Origin: Lachnospiraceae bacterium
GTDB taxonomy: Bacteria > Bacillota > Clostridia > Lachnospirales > Lachnospiraceae
Reading direction: 5' to 3'
Assembly (NCBI GenBank): GCA_022764465.1
Contig: JALERL010000037.1
Span: forward strand, 1-64,000
DNA: 64,000 bases
Every line of letters begins with the position of its first letter. Position 1 is the stretch's first letter. Shown here in pieces: positions 47,593 to 58,062 of this stretch. The position numbers and the translations under genes are program-made. The notes under the pieces are model-generated. The model had not been told where the DNA came from. It worked only from the letters and a program-made list of their open reading frames with translations, and searched no databases.

Positions 47593-47637
47593 AAAGGAAC
47601 GATCAGATTCTTCTAAAATATAAATCGTTCCTTTTCC
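47593..47637. terminator. Bidirectional terminator
   Basis: AAAAGGAACGAT...ATCGTTCCTTTT. Confidence 0.7.
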
Positions 47638-47647
47638 ATTGCATGAC

Positions 47648-47950
47648 CTATTCTCCGTCTGGTCTTACATTCGTTCTTGCAAATACCATGTCATATCCGT
47701 CACAGCCATAATTCAGGGAACGGTTGACTCTGCTGATCGTTGCTGTCGATGCTCCGGTCTTCTCCGCTATATCCAGATATGTCTTCTGCTCTCTTAACAT
47801 CTTCGCAACTTCATAACGCTGCGAGAAAGCCAGTAACTCATTTACGGTGCATACATCCTCGAAAAACTTGTAACATTCCTCTTTATTCTCAAGGCTTAAG
47901 ATTGCATCAAACAAATGATCTACTGCTTCTGTTCTGACATTCTTACTCAT
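47648..47950 (-). CDS. YerC/YecD-type TrpR-like protein
   Basis: LLAFSQRYEVAKMLREQKTYLDIAEKTGASTATISRVNRSLNYGCDGYDMVF. Confidence 0.92.
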   Translation of the reverse strand: MSKNVRTEAVDHLFDAILSLENKEECYKFFEDVCTVNELLAFSQRYEVAKMLREQKTYLDIAEKTGASTATISRVNRSLNYGCDGYDMVFARTNVRPDGE

Positions 47951-48096
47951 ATGCCTGTCTCCTTTTCCATTGATATTAAAATTTTAACATATTAAAGTAT
48001 GAAAGTAAATATTTTCTTTTTCAATTCCTGTTTTTTCTATACACTCTTTTTTCCCTTTTTCATAAAATAAACCAAAAGTTTTGAACTGGAATCCAC

Positions 48097-49119
48097 ATGA
48101 AAAAAAGATCCTTACAAAAAATCGGTGTGTTTACCCTGCTTGGTGCTTCGATGCTCCTGCTTTTTGCCGGCATCACTGCCTGCAAGAAGAAAACAGCCGA
48201 TCCCACAACACCTGTTACCCTCAACGAAGTTGCACATTCTATCTTCTATGCTCCGATGTATGTTGCGATGGAAAACGGTTATTTTTCCGAGGAAGGCATT
48301 GATCTGACACTTGTGACCGGCTTTGGTGCCGATAAGACCATGACCGCCGTTGTCTCCGGCGATGCCGACATCGGCTTTATGGGAACGGAAGCAAGTATCT
48401 ATGCTTATGCCGAAGGTGCCAAAGACTATGTGATCAACTTCGCCCAGCTTACCCAGCGTGCCGGCAACTTTCTGGTTGCAAGAGAACCAAATGATTCCTT
48501 TGACTGGAATACGCTAAAGGACACCGATGTGCTTGGTGGAAGAGCCGGTGGCACACCGGAGATGGTCTTCGAATACATCTTAAAGCAAAAGTGCATCGAC
48601 CCGGCCAAGGATCTTCGGATCGATCAGAGCATTGACTTTGGTTCTACTGCTGCCGCTTTTTCCGGTGGTCAGGGCGATTATACGATCGAATTCGAGCCGG
48701 GTGCAACTGCACTTGAAAAAGAAGGTGCCGGATACGTCGTTGCTTCTCTTGGGGTAGAATCCGGTTATCTGCCATATACCGCCTTCTCTGCGAAAAAGAG
48801 TTATATGGAAAAGAATCCAAAGGTCATCGAGGCCTTCACAAAGGCACTGCAAAAGGGTATGGAATATACTTCCAAACACACACCTGCCGAAATCGCTGCT
48901 GTGATCCAGCCACAATTTAAAGACACAGATCTTGAGACGATCACAACGATTGTTACCAGATATTACGATCAGGATACCTGGAAAACCGATCTGATCCTGA
49001 CAAAAGACAGCTATGAACTGATGACCGGTATCCTAAAAGATGCCGGTGTATTAGATACCGATGTCCCTTATGAGAAGCTCGTAACAACCGAGTATGCAAA
49101 AGAAGCCCTAAAAAAATAA
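48097..49119 (+). CDS. ABC transporter substrate-binding protein (NMT1/SsuA-like)
   Basis: Lipobox LFAGITACKKK; LNEVAHSIFYAPMYVAMENGYFSEEGIDLTLVTGFGADKTMTAVVSGDADIGFMG. Confidence 0.9.
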   Translation: MKKRSLQKIGVFTLLGASMLLLFAGITACKKKTADPTTPVTLNEVAHSIFYAPMYVAMENGYFSEEGIDLTLVTGFGADKTMTAVVSGDADIGFMGTEASIYAYAEGAKDYVINFAQLTQRAGNFLVAREPNDSFDWNTLKDTDVLGGRAGGTPEMVFEYILKQKCIDPAKDLRIDQSIDFGSTAAAFSGGQGDYTIEFEPGATALEKEGAGYVVASLGVESGYLPYTAFSAKKSYMEKNPKVIEAFTKALQKGMEYTSKHTPAEIAAVIQPQFKDTDLETITTIVTRYYDQDTWKTDLILTKDSYELMTGILKDAGVLDTDVPYEKLVTTEYAKEALKK

Positions 49120-49156
49120 AGTGTGCGCTTGATTGCTTGCTTTTCCTATACAGCAA
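49117..49156. repeat. Dispersed hairpin repeat, short copy C
   Basis: AAAGTGTGCGCTTGATTGCTTGCTTTTCCTATACAGCAA: both ends of copies A/B with the middle missing. Confidence 0.6.
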
Positions 49157-49157
49157 A

Positions 49158-49217
49158 CAAAACGTCCTGTCATGTATCCGGACACTCCATACGATACATT
49201 GCAGGACGTTCTTTTAA
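49158..49217. terminator. Terminator between convergent genes
   Basis: AACGTCCTG...CAGGACGTTCTTTT. Confidence 0.6.
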
Positions 49218-49684
49218 AACAGACTGAAAATTCCCACACTTCCGATCATCATTAAGACACCGGCAAGTAAAACTCCAAGCATAACTGCTGCCACACTCGA
49301 CTTAAAATCCATATCGAGGATACTTGCAGCTAAGGTTCCGGTCCATGCTCCGGTTCCCGGAACCGGGATGCCGACAAAAAGAAGCAATGCTAAAAACAAT
49401 CCTCTTCCAGCCTTTGCCTGTAACTTCTGACCGCCCTTTTCTCCTTTTTCCAGACACCAGCTAAACGGCTTTCCGATCACCGGCTTATCTGCGCCCCAGA
49501 TCAGTACCTTTCTTGCGAAAAGATAGATGATCGGAACCGGAAGCATATTACCAATGATGCTGATAATATAAGACGGAAGGATCGGCAGATTCATCGTTGG
49601 AAGCTGTGAAATCGGAATGGCACCACGAAGCTCCACAAGCGGAACCATCGATACCAGAAATACCAGTAAATATTTTTTTAACAT
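49214..49684 (-). CDS. Small multidrug export protein family (COG2426-like)
   Basis: FLVSMVPLVELRGAIPISQLPTMNLP...LLLFVGIPVPGTGAWTGTLAA. Confidence 0.88.
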   Translation of the reverse strand: MLKKYLLVFLVSMVPLVELRGAIPISQLPTMNLPILPSYIISIIGNMLPVPIIYLFARKVLIWGADKPVIGKPFSWCLEKGEKGGQKLQAKAGRGLFLALLLFVGIPVPGTGAWTGTLAASILDMDFKSSVAAVMLGVLLAGVLMMIGSVGIFSLF

Positions 49685-49736
49685 CGGATAACAATACCTT
49701 TCTATGTTCTTATTCTATACAATAGCCAAAGCTTTC

Positions 49737-50795
49737 TTACGCAAGATAGTTCTTCAAAAATGCGATCAGTGCATCCATCTCTGCATCCGTACCGATCGAA
49801 ATACGAAGATAATTGCGGATACGCTCCGGATGCGTAAAGTGGCGGACATAAATATTCTGCTCTCTGAGTGCACCCATCAGTTCTTCTGCGGAAACCTTTG
49901 GATGGGAAGCGAAGATAAAGTTACTCTTCGAATCGCCAAACACAAATCCGAGTGCTGCTAATTCCTTCTTCGTCCGTTCTCTGGTTGCAATAATCTTATT
50001 CCGTGTCTCATCAAAATATGCCCGGTCTGCCAATGCTGCTGCACCTGCTGCAAGCGTAAGCTGATTCATCGTATAGGAATTAAAGGAATACTTCACATCA
50101 TTCATATAACGGATCAGCTTGGGCTGTGCCATGGCATATCCGATACGCATTCCTGCAAGGGAACGGGACTTCGAGAACGTCTGTACCACGATCAGATTGT
50201 CGTACTTTTCGATCAAAGGCAATGCAGATACTCCGCCAAAATCAATATATGCTTCATCCACAACCACGATCACATCCGGATTCGCCTGAATGATATCCTC
50301 GATCTCGGAAAGCTCCATGATAATACCTGTCGGCGCATTCGGATTCGGGAAGATCACACCTCCGTTTTCCTTGTAATAATCACTCTTATTGATCGTAAAA
50401 TCATCATTAAGCGGCTGTACCTCATATGGAACCCGGAATTCATCTGCCCACACATCATAAAACGAATAGGTAATATCCGGGAAAAAGATTGGCTTATCTG
50501 AGTTAAAGAAGGTCAGATAGATCATCGCAAGTACATCATCCGATCCAACACCTACAAAGATATTCTCCGGCTTTAAACCATACTCTGCTGCTAATGCATC
50601 CACTAAGATCTTTGCCGTCGGGTCCGGATATAATCTTAACCGGTCTGTGTCAAAGCTTTTGATCGCATCGACAACACCCGGTGCAGGTGGATACGGATTC
50701 TCATTGGTATTTAACTTTATCATATCTGGCTGATTCGGCTGTTCACCCGGTACATACGGAACAACCTTTCGTATATTTTTCTCCCAAGCTTTCAT
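49737..50795 (-). CDS. hisC: Histidinol-phosphate aminotransferase
   Basis: IKLNTNENPYPPAPGV, NPNAPTG, VVDEAYIDFGG, VVQTFSKSRSLAGMRIGYA. Confidence 0.94.
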   Translation of the reverse strand: MKAWEKNIRKVVPYVPGEQPNQPDMIKLNTNENPYPPAPGVVDAIKSFDTDRLRLYPDPTAKILVDALAAEYGLKPENIFVGVGSDDVLAMIYLTFFNSDKPIFFPDITYSFYDVWADEFRVPYEVQPLNDDFTINKSDYYKENGGVIFPNPNAPTGIIMELSEIEDIIQANPDVIVVVDEAYIDFGGVSALPLIEKYDNLIVVQTFSKSRSLAGMRIGYAMAQPKLIRYMNDVKYSFNSYTMNQLTLAAGAAALADRAYFDETRNKIIATRERTKKELAALGFVFGDSKSNFIFASHPKVSAEELMGALREQNIYVRHFTHPERIRNYLRISIGTDAEMDALIAFLKNYLA

Positions 50796-50877
50796 TTACA
50801 TTCAAACCTGTGTTTTACACACTTTTCCTTTCCTATACTATTCACAACTTTACTACATTTATCCGGTAAAGTAAAGA

Positions 50878-50909
50878 ATAAGCACACAGTTTTTCGCTGT
50901 GTGCTTATC
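50878..50909. terminator. Terminator
   Basis: AAGCACACAG-TTTTTCG-CTGTGTGCTT. Confidence 0.6.
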
Positions 50910-50925
50910 TGTGCTTCGTATGTAT

Positions 50926-52458
50926 TTACTGATTTACCGCATCGATAAAACGTGCAAAACCGGCACGTCCTGCTTCGTCACATTTGTATACGCCGGCATC
51001 CTTTAATACCTCACAAAAGACCAGTCCGATCTCCTTGTGTAAAATATCATCGATATTATCCGGTGTAATGTTCTCATACTTTGGAAGGAACTCTTCTACC
51101 CAGTCTGCATGCTTTTCAAGTGCAGGATTACTTCTTAAGTCATCTCCGTTTAAGACGGCTTCCTTTAATGCTGCCATCTCATCCTTTAATCTTGCCGGAA
51201 GAACTGCTAATCCCATAACCTCGATCAGTCCGATGTTCTCTTTTTTGATATGGTGCAACTTTGCATGTGGATGATAGACTCCAAGCGGATGCTCTGCCGT
51301 TGTAATGTTATTCCGAAGTACCAGATCAAGTTCAAATGCATCGCCACGTTTTCTTGCGATCGGTGTGATCGTATTGTGCGGCTCTCCATCCGTCTCGGCA
51401 TAGACAAAGGACTGTTCATCCGTATAACCACGCCAGCAGGTCAGGATCTTGTCTGCAAGTTCGATCAGTCTGTCTGTATCTGCTCCGCTTAAGCGGATTA
51501 CGGACATCGGCCATTTTACGATTCCTGCCTTGATATCTTCGAATCCTGCAAATGTAACTTCCTTTTCGATCGGAGCCTTTGCCATTGCAAATTCATAATG
51601 ACCGCCCTGGAAGTGATCGTGGCTTAAGATCGATCCACCTACGATCGGCAGATCGGCATTTGATCCGACAAAGTAATGTGGGAACTGTTTTACAAAGTCA
51701 AGCAGCTTTCCAAAGGTCGCACGCTCGATCTTCATCGGTGTATGCTTCGCATTAAACACGATACAATGCTCATTATAGTAGACATACGGGGAATACTGCA
51801 TAAACCAGTCACTGTGATTGATCGTCACCGGAATAATTCTGTGATTCTGTCTTGCCGGATGATTGATCCGTCCTGCATATCCCTCATTCTCCTTACACAG
51901 CAGGCACTTCGGATAACCGCTCTGCTTTGCAAGCTTTGCTGCTGCAATCGCCTTCGGGTCTTTCTCAGGCTTAGAAAGATTGATCGTAATATCTAAGTCA
52001 CCGTACTCGGTATCTGCCGTCCACTTCAGATCCTTTTTCACACGATACCGTCTGATATAATCACTGTCACGGCTTAACTTATAAAAATAATCGGTAGCAT
52101 CAACCGGATTCTTCTCGTATAACCGGTAAAACTTTTTCCGTACATCCGATGGACGCTCCACGAGTAATCCCATGATCTTCGTATCAAAAAGATCCCGGTA
52201 TACCACGCTGTTTTCTTCGATCAGTTCATGCTCACAGGCATAATCCAAAAGATCCTTTAAGATGCCCTCTAAGGCATCCTCTGCCTGCTGCTGATCCATC
52301 TTCGGTCTGTCTGCCCAGCTGCTTTCGATCTCTTCCTCAATCTCATCTAGAGCAAAAAGCTCTAACAGACGGTTGATCGTATAGCGTCTGTCCTCCGGCT
52401 CGATCAGTCCGGTAGCTTCTGCATAATCCGTCAGTGCTAAAATAGACTCCTGTACCAT
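50926..52458 (-). CDS. galT: UDP-glucose--hexose-1-phosphate uridylyltransferase
   Basis: GSILSHDHFQGGHYEFAM; CLLCKENEGYAGRINHPARQNHRIIP; 510-aa Firmicute-type GalT. Confidence 0.95.
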   Translation of the reverse strand: MVQESILALTDYAEATGLIEPEDRRYTINRLLELFALDEIEEEIESSWADRPKMDQQQAEDALEGILKDLLDYACEHELIEENSVVYRDLFDTKIMGLLVERPSDVRKKFYRLYEKNPVDATDYFYKLSRDSDYIRRYRVKKDLKWTADTEYGDLDITINLSKPEKDPKAIAAAKLAKQSGYPKCLLCKENEGYAGRINHPARQNHRIIPVTINHSDWFMQYSPYVYYNEHCIVFNAKHTPMKIERATFGKLLDFVKQFPHYFVGSNADLPIVGGSILSHDHFQGGHYEFAMAKAPIEKEVTFAGFEDIKAGIVKWPMSVIRLSGADTDRLIELADKILTCWRGYTDEQSFVYAETDGEPHNTITPIARKRGDAFELDLVLRNNITTAEHPLGVYHPHAKLHHIKKENIGLIEVMGLAVLPARLKDEMAALKEAVLNGDDLRSNPALEKHADWVEEFLPKYENITPDNIDDILHKEIGLVFCEVLKDAGVYKCDEAGRAGFARFIDAVNQ

Positions 52459-52475
52459 AATGCTCCACCTTCTTT

Positions 52476-53639
52476 CTATAATCTTACCGGACCGTCACCG
52501 ATCTCTACTACATAGAAATCAGCCGCGTAACCGATCTTTGCTTCATATGCTGCTCCAACCTTTGCAATAAAGTTATCGACTGCATCATCTTCTACGATAC
52601 TTACGGTACAGCCACCAAAGCCTGCACCGGTCATACGTGAACCGATCACGCCCTCTACCTTCCATGCTTCCTCCACTAAGGTATCCAGTTCCACACCGGT
52701 TACCTCGTAATCATCACGCAGGGATACATGGGATTCATTCATCAGCTTTCCAAACTTTGTAATATCATTCTGTTTTAAGGCATCTACTGCCTGGATCGTT
52801 CTCTGGTTCTCATAGACGGCATGCTTTGCACGTTTTCTGCATACTTCATCGGTAATGGCATCCTGATGCTCTTCGAATTCTTCGATTGTAAGATCACCAA
52901 GACTGTTAATATCGATCACTTCCTGAAGCTGTGCAAGTGCCTTTTCGCATTCACTGCGTCTCTCATTATACTTTGAATCACCCAGTCCACGCTTTTTATT
53001 GCTGCATGAGATTACGATCTTTGCATTTTTCAAGCGGATCGGTGCATACTCAAACTGTAAGGTTGCAGTATCTAAGAAAATTGCATGCTCTGCCTTTCCC
53101 ATTGCGATTGCAAACTGATCCATGATACCACAGTTGACACCGTTGAACTTGTTCTCGGAATACTGACCGATCAGTGCCAGATCCTGATTCGTCACTTCAA
53201 AACCGAACAGATCCCGTAAAATAAATCCTGTTAATACCTCTACGGAAGCGGAAGAAGATAATCCGGAACCATTTGGGATATTTCCAAATAACAGCAGATC
53301 GAATCCGCTATCCGGCTGCATGCCCTTCTCCTGGAACGCCCAGATCACTCCCTTTGGATAATTCGTCCAGTCTGCTTCCTTCTCCGGCTTTAATCCCTCA
53401 ATGGATGACTCTAATACGCCAAGCTGCTCAAAGTTCATGGAATAAAAACGAAGCTTGTTATCCGTACGTTTTCTGGCAATTCCATAGGTACCGATCGTCA
53501 ATGCACATGGGAAAACATGTCCTCCGTTATAATCGGTATGCTCACCGATCAGATTCACACGTCCCGGTGCAAAATAGGCACGGATATCGCCTCCTTTGCC
53601 AAACAGCTCCTCGAACTTCTCAATTAACCTCTTTTCCAT
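52476..53639 (-). CDS. galK: Galactokinase
   Basis: APGRVNLIGEHTDYNGGHVFPCAL; GSGLSSSASVEV; MTGAGFGGCTVSIV. Confidence 0.97.
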   Translation of the reverse strand: MEKRLIEKFEELFGKGGDIRAYFAPGRVNLIGEHTDYNGGHVFPCALTIGTYGIARKRTDNKLRFYSMNFEQLGVLESSIEGLKPEKEADWTNYPKGVIWAFQEKGMQPDSGFDLLLFGNIPNGSGLSSSASVEVLTGFILRDLFGFEVTNQDLALIGQYSENKFNGVNCGIMDQFAIAMGKAEHAIFLDTATLQFEYAPIRLKNAKIVISCSNKKRGLGDSKYNERRSECEKALAQLQEVIDINSLGDLTIEEFEEHQDAITDEVCRKRAKHAVYENQRTIQAVDALKQNDITKFGKLMNESHVSLRDDYEVTGVELDTLVEEAWKVEGVIGSRMTGAGFGGCTVSIVEDDAVDNFIAKVGAAYEAKIGYAADFYVVEIGDGPVRL

Positions 53640-53794
53640 ACAGCTTCTCCTTTCTTACCCACCGTTTCTGCAACATGATTGCAAATTTATCTTTATTTAC
53701 ATTATACTTCGTATCTTGATATTTTCAATAAGTCAGCCTGTGTTAGCAACATTTCAGAAATACATTTGCAACATTTTTACATGTTATGGAATAA

Positions 53795-55624
53795 CTAGCG
53801 GAAGAAGCCGATTGCCTCCTTTAACTGCTCTGCAATCTCGTCTAAGCTCTTCGCAGAAGCTGCCAGTCCGCTGATATTCGAATCCAGATCCTGCATCGAT
53901 GCATTCGTCTCCTGCGTCGAAGCTGCATTCTCCTCCGAAATCGCAGAAAGATTACTTACGACATCATTGACACGGTTCTTTGATTCATCACAGACATCTG
54001 CACGCTCTTTTACCTTGGCAATATCCTGCTCCGTAGTGATGATGCGCTCATTGACGATCCGGAACTTCTCTCTTGTCTCCTGTAACTTCTCCTGCTGTTC
54101 TGCGGTAAGACTTGATACATTACCCATGATCTCTACCATCTCTTCCGACTCCTGGATCAGGGTGTTGATAATCTCTTCAATACTTGCAGCGGATTCACTC
54201 GACTGTTCCGCTAACTTCTTGATCTCATCTGCTACCACTGCAAATCCCTTTCCGGCTTCTCCGGCACGGGCTGCTTCAATGTTTGCATTCAGACTGAGCA
54301 GATTCGTCTGGGATGCAATATTTGTGATCAGTTCCGTTGCATCCTTGATCTTTTGTACCGAATCGTAGGTCTTCTGGATCTGTCCTGCAACCTGTCTGAT
54401 CGCGGTCGTAGTCTGGTCATTGGACGCATTTAATTCCTGCATGATATCTGCGGAGTTCTGACCTGCCTGCTTCATCTCCTGTGACAGATTCCGGATCTGT
54501 TCTAGTTCTTCATTCATCTTGCCAAGCACTTCATCCATCGTCTCGACTTCTCTGGTTGCATTCTCAATCTCTTCCGCCTGTGAAACAGCTCCCTTTGAGA
54601 TTCCATCCACTGCCTGACTGATGCCATCCGATACCTGGTTACTACGTGCTGCCATCTCATTAACATTATGACCTGCGGTTGCGATCTGGTCGGAGGATGA
54701 TTTAATCTCACCAACAATATGATCCATCGATTTTTGCAGATGCTCCATGCTTCGTCCCAGTTCTCCCATCTCATCCGGCATTGCTAAGACATCCTGACTT
54801 ACTTCAAACTGTAAGTCACCATCTGCAAACTTCGTCAGATTATCACTGACACTCTGGATCGGCTTTAAGATTCTTCTTGCTGCCCTGCGGCTTAAAATAA
54901 TACAGATAATACACATCAATACCGTAATGGCACTCTGAATATAAATATTCTGATAGTAGATTCCCCGGATATAACCGTTGGCATATGCCTTTGCTTCCTC
55001 AATATCATCTACATAATTACCGGTTGTTACCACCCAGTTCCATTTATCAAAGCCCTGGGAGTATGCAATCTTTGGAGCAACCGTCTTTCCATCCGACTTG
55101 GTAAAATAGAATTCATTGTATCCACCGCCTTCGGATGCACTCTTTAAAATATTCTGGATGATCATGACACCATTCTGATCCTCTAAGTTCTTACGGTTCG
55201 TACCTTCCTTATCCGTTAGAATCGGATGCATGACCAGATTATAATCCGTATCATCGATCCAGAAGTAACCGTCTCCGATACCGTCTCCGTCAAGGTCTTC
55301 GCCATAACGCATACCACGTACGACTTCCTTGGCGCTTTCCTTTGCTTCTTCCTCGGTCATCTCCCCTTTATCCGCCATATCTGAATAAGTCTGTAAAACA
55401 GAAACGGCTGTCTCTACCTGCGCCTTGATCTGATCATTATACCCCTGATCTGCCGCATCTTCATATTCCCTCATAGCAATATTCTGCATCCGCAGCATTC
55501 CACTGATACCGACTCCTCCGATCGTCATCACACCAACCATGGACATGCCTACACACACCAGCAGAACCATCTTCCTTACAGACATTCTCTTTTTTCCTTT
55601 TTCACTCTTTGTGTCTTTCTTCAT
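53795..55624 (-). CDS. Methyl-accepting chemotaxis protein with Cache-type sensor
   Basis: [16 protein letters not shown]; signalling tip [41 protein letters not shown]. Confidence 0.94.
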   Translation of the reverse strand: MKKDTKSEKGKKRMSVRKMVLLVCVGMSMVGVMTIGGVGISGMLRMQNIAMREYEDAADQGYNDQIKAQVETAVSVLQTYSDMADKGEMTEEEAKESAKEVVRGMRYGEDLDGDGIGDGYFWIDDTDYNLVMHPILTDKEGTNRKNLEDQNGVMIIQNILKSASEGGGYNEFYFTKSDGKTVAPKIAYSQGFDKWNWVVTTGNYVDDIEEAKAYANGYIRGIYYQNIYIQSAITVLMCIICIILSRRAARRILKPIQSVSDNLTKFADGDLQFEVSQDVLAMPDEMGELGRSMEHLQKSMDHIVGEIKSSSDQIATAGHNVNEMAARSNQVSDGISQAVDGISKGAVSQAEEIENATREVETMDEVLGKMNEELEQIRNLSQEMKQAGQNSADIMQELNASNDQTTTAIRQVAGQIQKTYDSVQKIKDATELITNIASQTNLLSLNANIEAARAGEAGKGFAVVADEIKKLAEQSSESAASIEEIINTLIQESEEMVEIMGNVSSLTAEQQEKLQETREKFRIVNERIITTEQDIAKVKERADVCDESKNRVNDVVSNLSAISEENAASTQETNASMQDLDSNISGLAASAKSLDEIAEQLKEAIGFFR

Positions 55625-55694
55625 CTTTCTATTCCTCCCACTTCACATAACTGCCATGAAATCCATGCAGACATGCTGCATTTCAAATAAAATA

Positions 55695-55846
55695 AAGTGT
55701 GCGCTTGCCGCACACTCTCGCGCCAGAGCGGATGCATCGCATAATCTTCCACTCCGCGAGGTGCGCATCTTGCGATCAAGCATACGTGCTTGATTACTTA
55801 CTTTTACTGTATAGGAATTCCAACGGAATTTCCTATACAGTAAAAC
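55695..55846. repeat. Dispersed hairpin repeat, copy B
   Basis: AAGTGTGCGCTTGCCGCACACTCTCGCGCCAGAGCGGATGCATCGCATAATCTTCCACTCCGCGAGGTGCGCATCTTGCGATCAAGCATACGTGCTTGATTAC...CTGTATAGGAATTCCAACGGAATTTCCTATACAG. Confidence 0.9.
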
Positions 55847-55953
55847 AGTATGTGATATTGTACAATCGTCCGCATATCACAGACATCTGTATTATACCAC
55901 ATACTGTTTTTGATGTATATTTTTTGACCTTCTCTTAAGAAAATCTTATAATT

Positions 55954-57789
55954 TTAGGATTCTGTTAATGCCTTATAATCACTCTCTGCTTTTTCAAGAT
56001 CCGCATAATTCGATACATAGGCCTTTGCCATGTCAGACAATCCATCATAAGCACTTCTCGCCGCTTCGATTCCTGCCTTACTGTCCTTCGTAACCGTACC
56101 AAGCCCTGCGATCTGATTAATCACTGCCTGCGCCTGCATCTGCGCATCCGTCTGTGCCTGCTGTTCTGCTGCCTGCTGCTGTAACTGTGCATAGGCTGCT
56201 TCTGCTGCGGTAAGGATGTCCAGATTCTTGACATAGCTCTTTGCCGTGTCATCTAAGGCATCATAGGAAGCTCTGGCTGCTGTGATCGCCGGTTCACTTT
56301 CTATGGTTACGTCTCCGATCGCTTTAATAGCTGCATCCGTTGCCGCTGCCGCATCTTGTGCGATTCCTTTGGCACTCTCTGTTCCCGGAAGCTCATAGAC
56401 AAGGACCGGATAGCCCGCTTCGATATTTTCAAATATCGTCTTTGCCACACTTGCCGGAAGGTTCACACAACCATGGGAACCATTCCGCTTATAGATACTG
56501 CCACCAAAGTCACTTCTCCAGGTTGCATCATGCATTCCGACATCATTACAATATGGCATCCAGTAAGTCACCTTGGATTCATATCCCGGTCCACGAAGTG
56601 TTGCATCCTTCTGCTTATAAGTTACTGCATAGGCACCAACCGGTGTATTATGCCCCTTTGAAATATCACCCGATACAAAATCAGAATCTACCAACAGGGA
56701 ACCGTTCTTATAAAAGTACAGATGCTGTGCCGTAAGATTGATCTCTACATAGGTATTGCCGTAATCATGCTCTCCGTGACTGTTTGCCGTCTGTGCATAA
56801 ACCGGCTCACGCTCTACATCCTCTCCGGCTTCAAGATCTGCTAAGATCATCTCTTTTTCCGCATCATTATCAATCTTCCAGCCATAATCCCCTCCCTGGA
56901 TGGAAACGGTCTGTCCATAGGAAGTATCTAAGGATCTTTGACGGTATACCGTATTATATTTTTTCGCCAATCCCTTGACATATTCCGCTACCGCAGCCTC
57001 ATCAATGGAAACCTCTGCCTTATCATCCACAGAAAGCCAGTTATGGATCTCTTCGGCATCTAATTTTTCCACATTATCGTCCACATCATATGTAATCGTA
57101 ACATTCACATACCGGTTCATCTTCTCCTGGGCTGCTACTAACTCCTTCGACTCACTGGTGATGGCAGGATCTTCATAACAGCCTTCCTCAGACAGATCTA
57201 AGCTCTCTTTTAACTCCGAAACCGCCGTTCCTGCCTCTTCGATCAGCTTATCCCGGTTGATCTGTGTTCCATATACCTCCGGAATGATCTGATAACCATC
57301 CTGCGTATACTCTGAGATCTTTGCATTTTCTGACTGTTTCTGACCTTCCTGCTTCATACAGTCTAATGCATCGATTACTGCATCTAACTTTTCTTCATCA
57401 TAGGTGATCACTGCATCGGTGCTCAGATTCTGTCCCACAATCAGATAATACGGCCAAGCAAATGCATTCTGCTTTTTTAACATATCCTGCACTTCTCCAT
57501 GAAAAGACGGTGCAAGATCAATATCTGCGCCTTTGATCTTCTCGGTCTGATCCTCACGCTCGTTCAGCACTAACTCATAGCCCTTCATCTCTTCCGCGAT
57601 CTTCTCTTCCGTCTTTGCTGCCGATGCCCCCGATACGGACACATGATTTACCATCGTATGAAAACAAAAATGTTTCTGAAAATATACTGCAAACACCAGA
57701 TACACTGCCAGCAACACAAGTAAAACAGTAAGGATACTGACTCCTGCGATCCACTTTCCGGAATGACCGGATACTTTCTCTTTTTTCAT
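55954..57789 (-). CDS. L,D-transpeptidase (YkuD) with peptidoglycan-binding-type region and two C-terminal helical repeats
   Basis: GSHGCVNLPASVAKTIFENIEAGYPVLVYE; IEAARSAYDGLSDMAKAYVSNYADLEKAESDY repeats. Confidence 0.9.
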   Translation of the reverse strand: MKKEKVSGHSGKWIAGVSILTVLLVLLAVYLVFAVYFQKHFCFHTMVNHVSVSGASAAKTEEKIAEEMKGYELVLNEREDQTEKIKGADIDLAPSFHGEVQDMLKKQNAFAWPYYLIVGQNLSTDAVITYDEEKLDAVIDALDCMKQEGQKQSENAKISEYTQDGYQIIPEVYGTQINRDKLIEEAGTAVSELKESLDLSEEGCYEDPAITSESKELVAAQEKMNRYVNVTITYDVDDNVEKLDAEEIHNWLSVDDKAEVSIDEAAVAEYVKGLAKKYNTVYRQRSLDTSYGQTVSIQGGDYGWKIDNDAEKEMILADLEAGEDVEREPVYAQTANSHGEHDYGNTYVEINLTAQHLYFYKNGSLLVDSDFVSGDISKGHNTPVGAYAVTYKQKDATLRGPGYESKVTYWMPYCNDVGMHDATWRSDFGGSIYKRNGSHGCVNLPASVAKTIFENIEAGYPVLVYELPGTESAKGIAQDAAAATDAAIKAIGDVTIESEPAITAARASYDALDDTAKSYVKNLDILTAAEAAYAQLQQQAAEQQAQTDAQMQAQAVINQIAGLGTVTKDSKAGIEAARSAYDGLSDMAKAYVSNYADLEKAESDYKALTES

Positions 57790-58062
57790 AATTTATCCTC
57801 TTTTTCTTTCTTTTCTCTGATTTCACTTTACTTATTATAGGTATGCACTTTTCTTTGTCAACCGAATCCGGAAAATGTAATATTTATTTAAAATCTTTAT
57901 TGTCTAATTGCACAAACCGGCAAATAAAAGCAGATTGATTTATTAATTTTTTCCTAATTTTTTTAAAGTTCATGGAAATCCGTTGTTTCACAAAAAAGCA
58001 TGTGCTATAATCCCACAAGAAACATATTCTAGTTAATATCATAGGTAAGGAAGGCGATTTTT

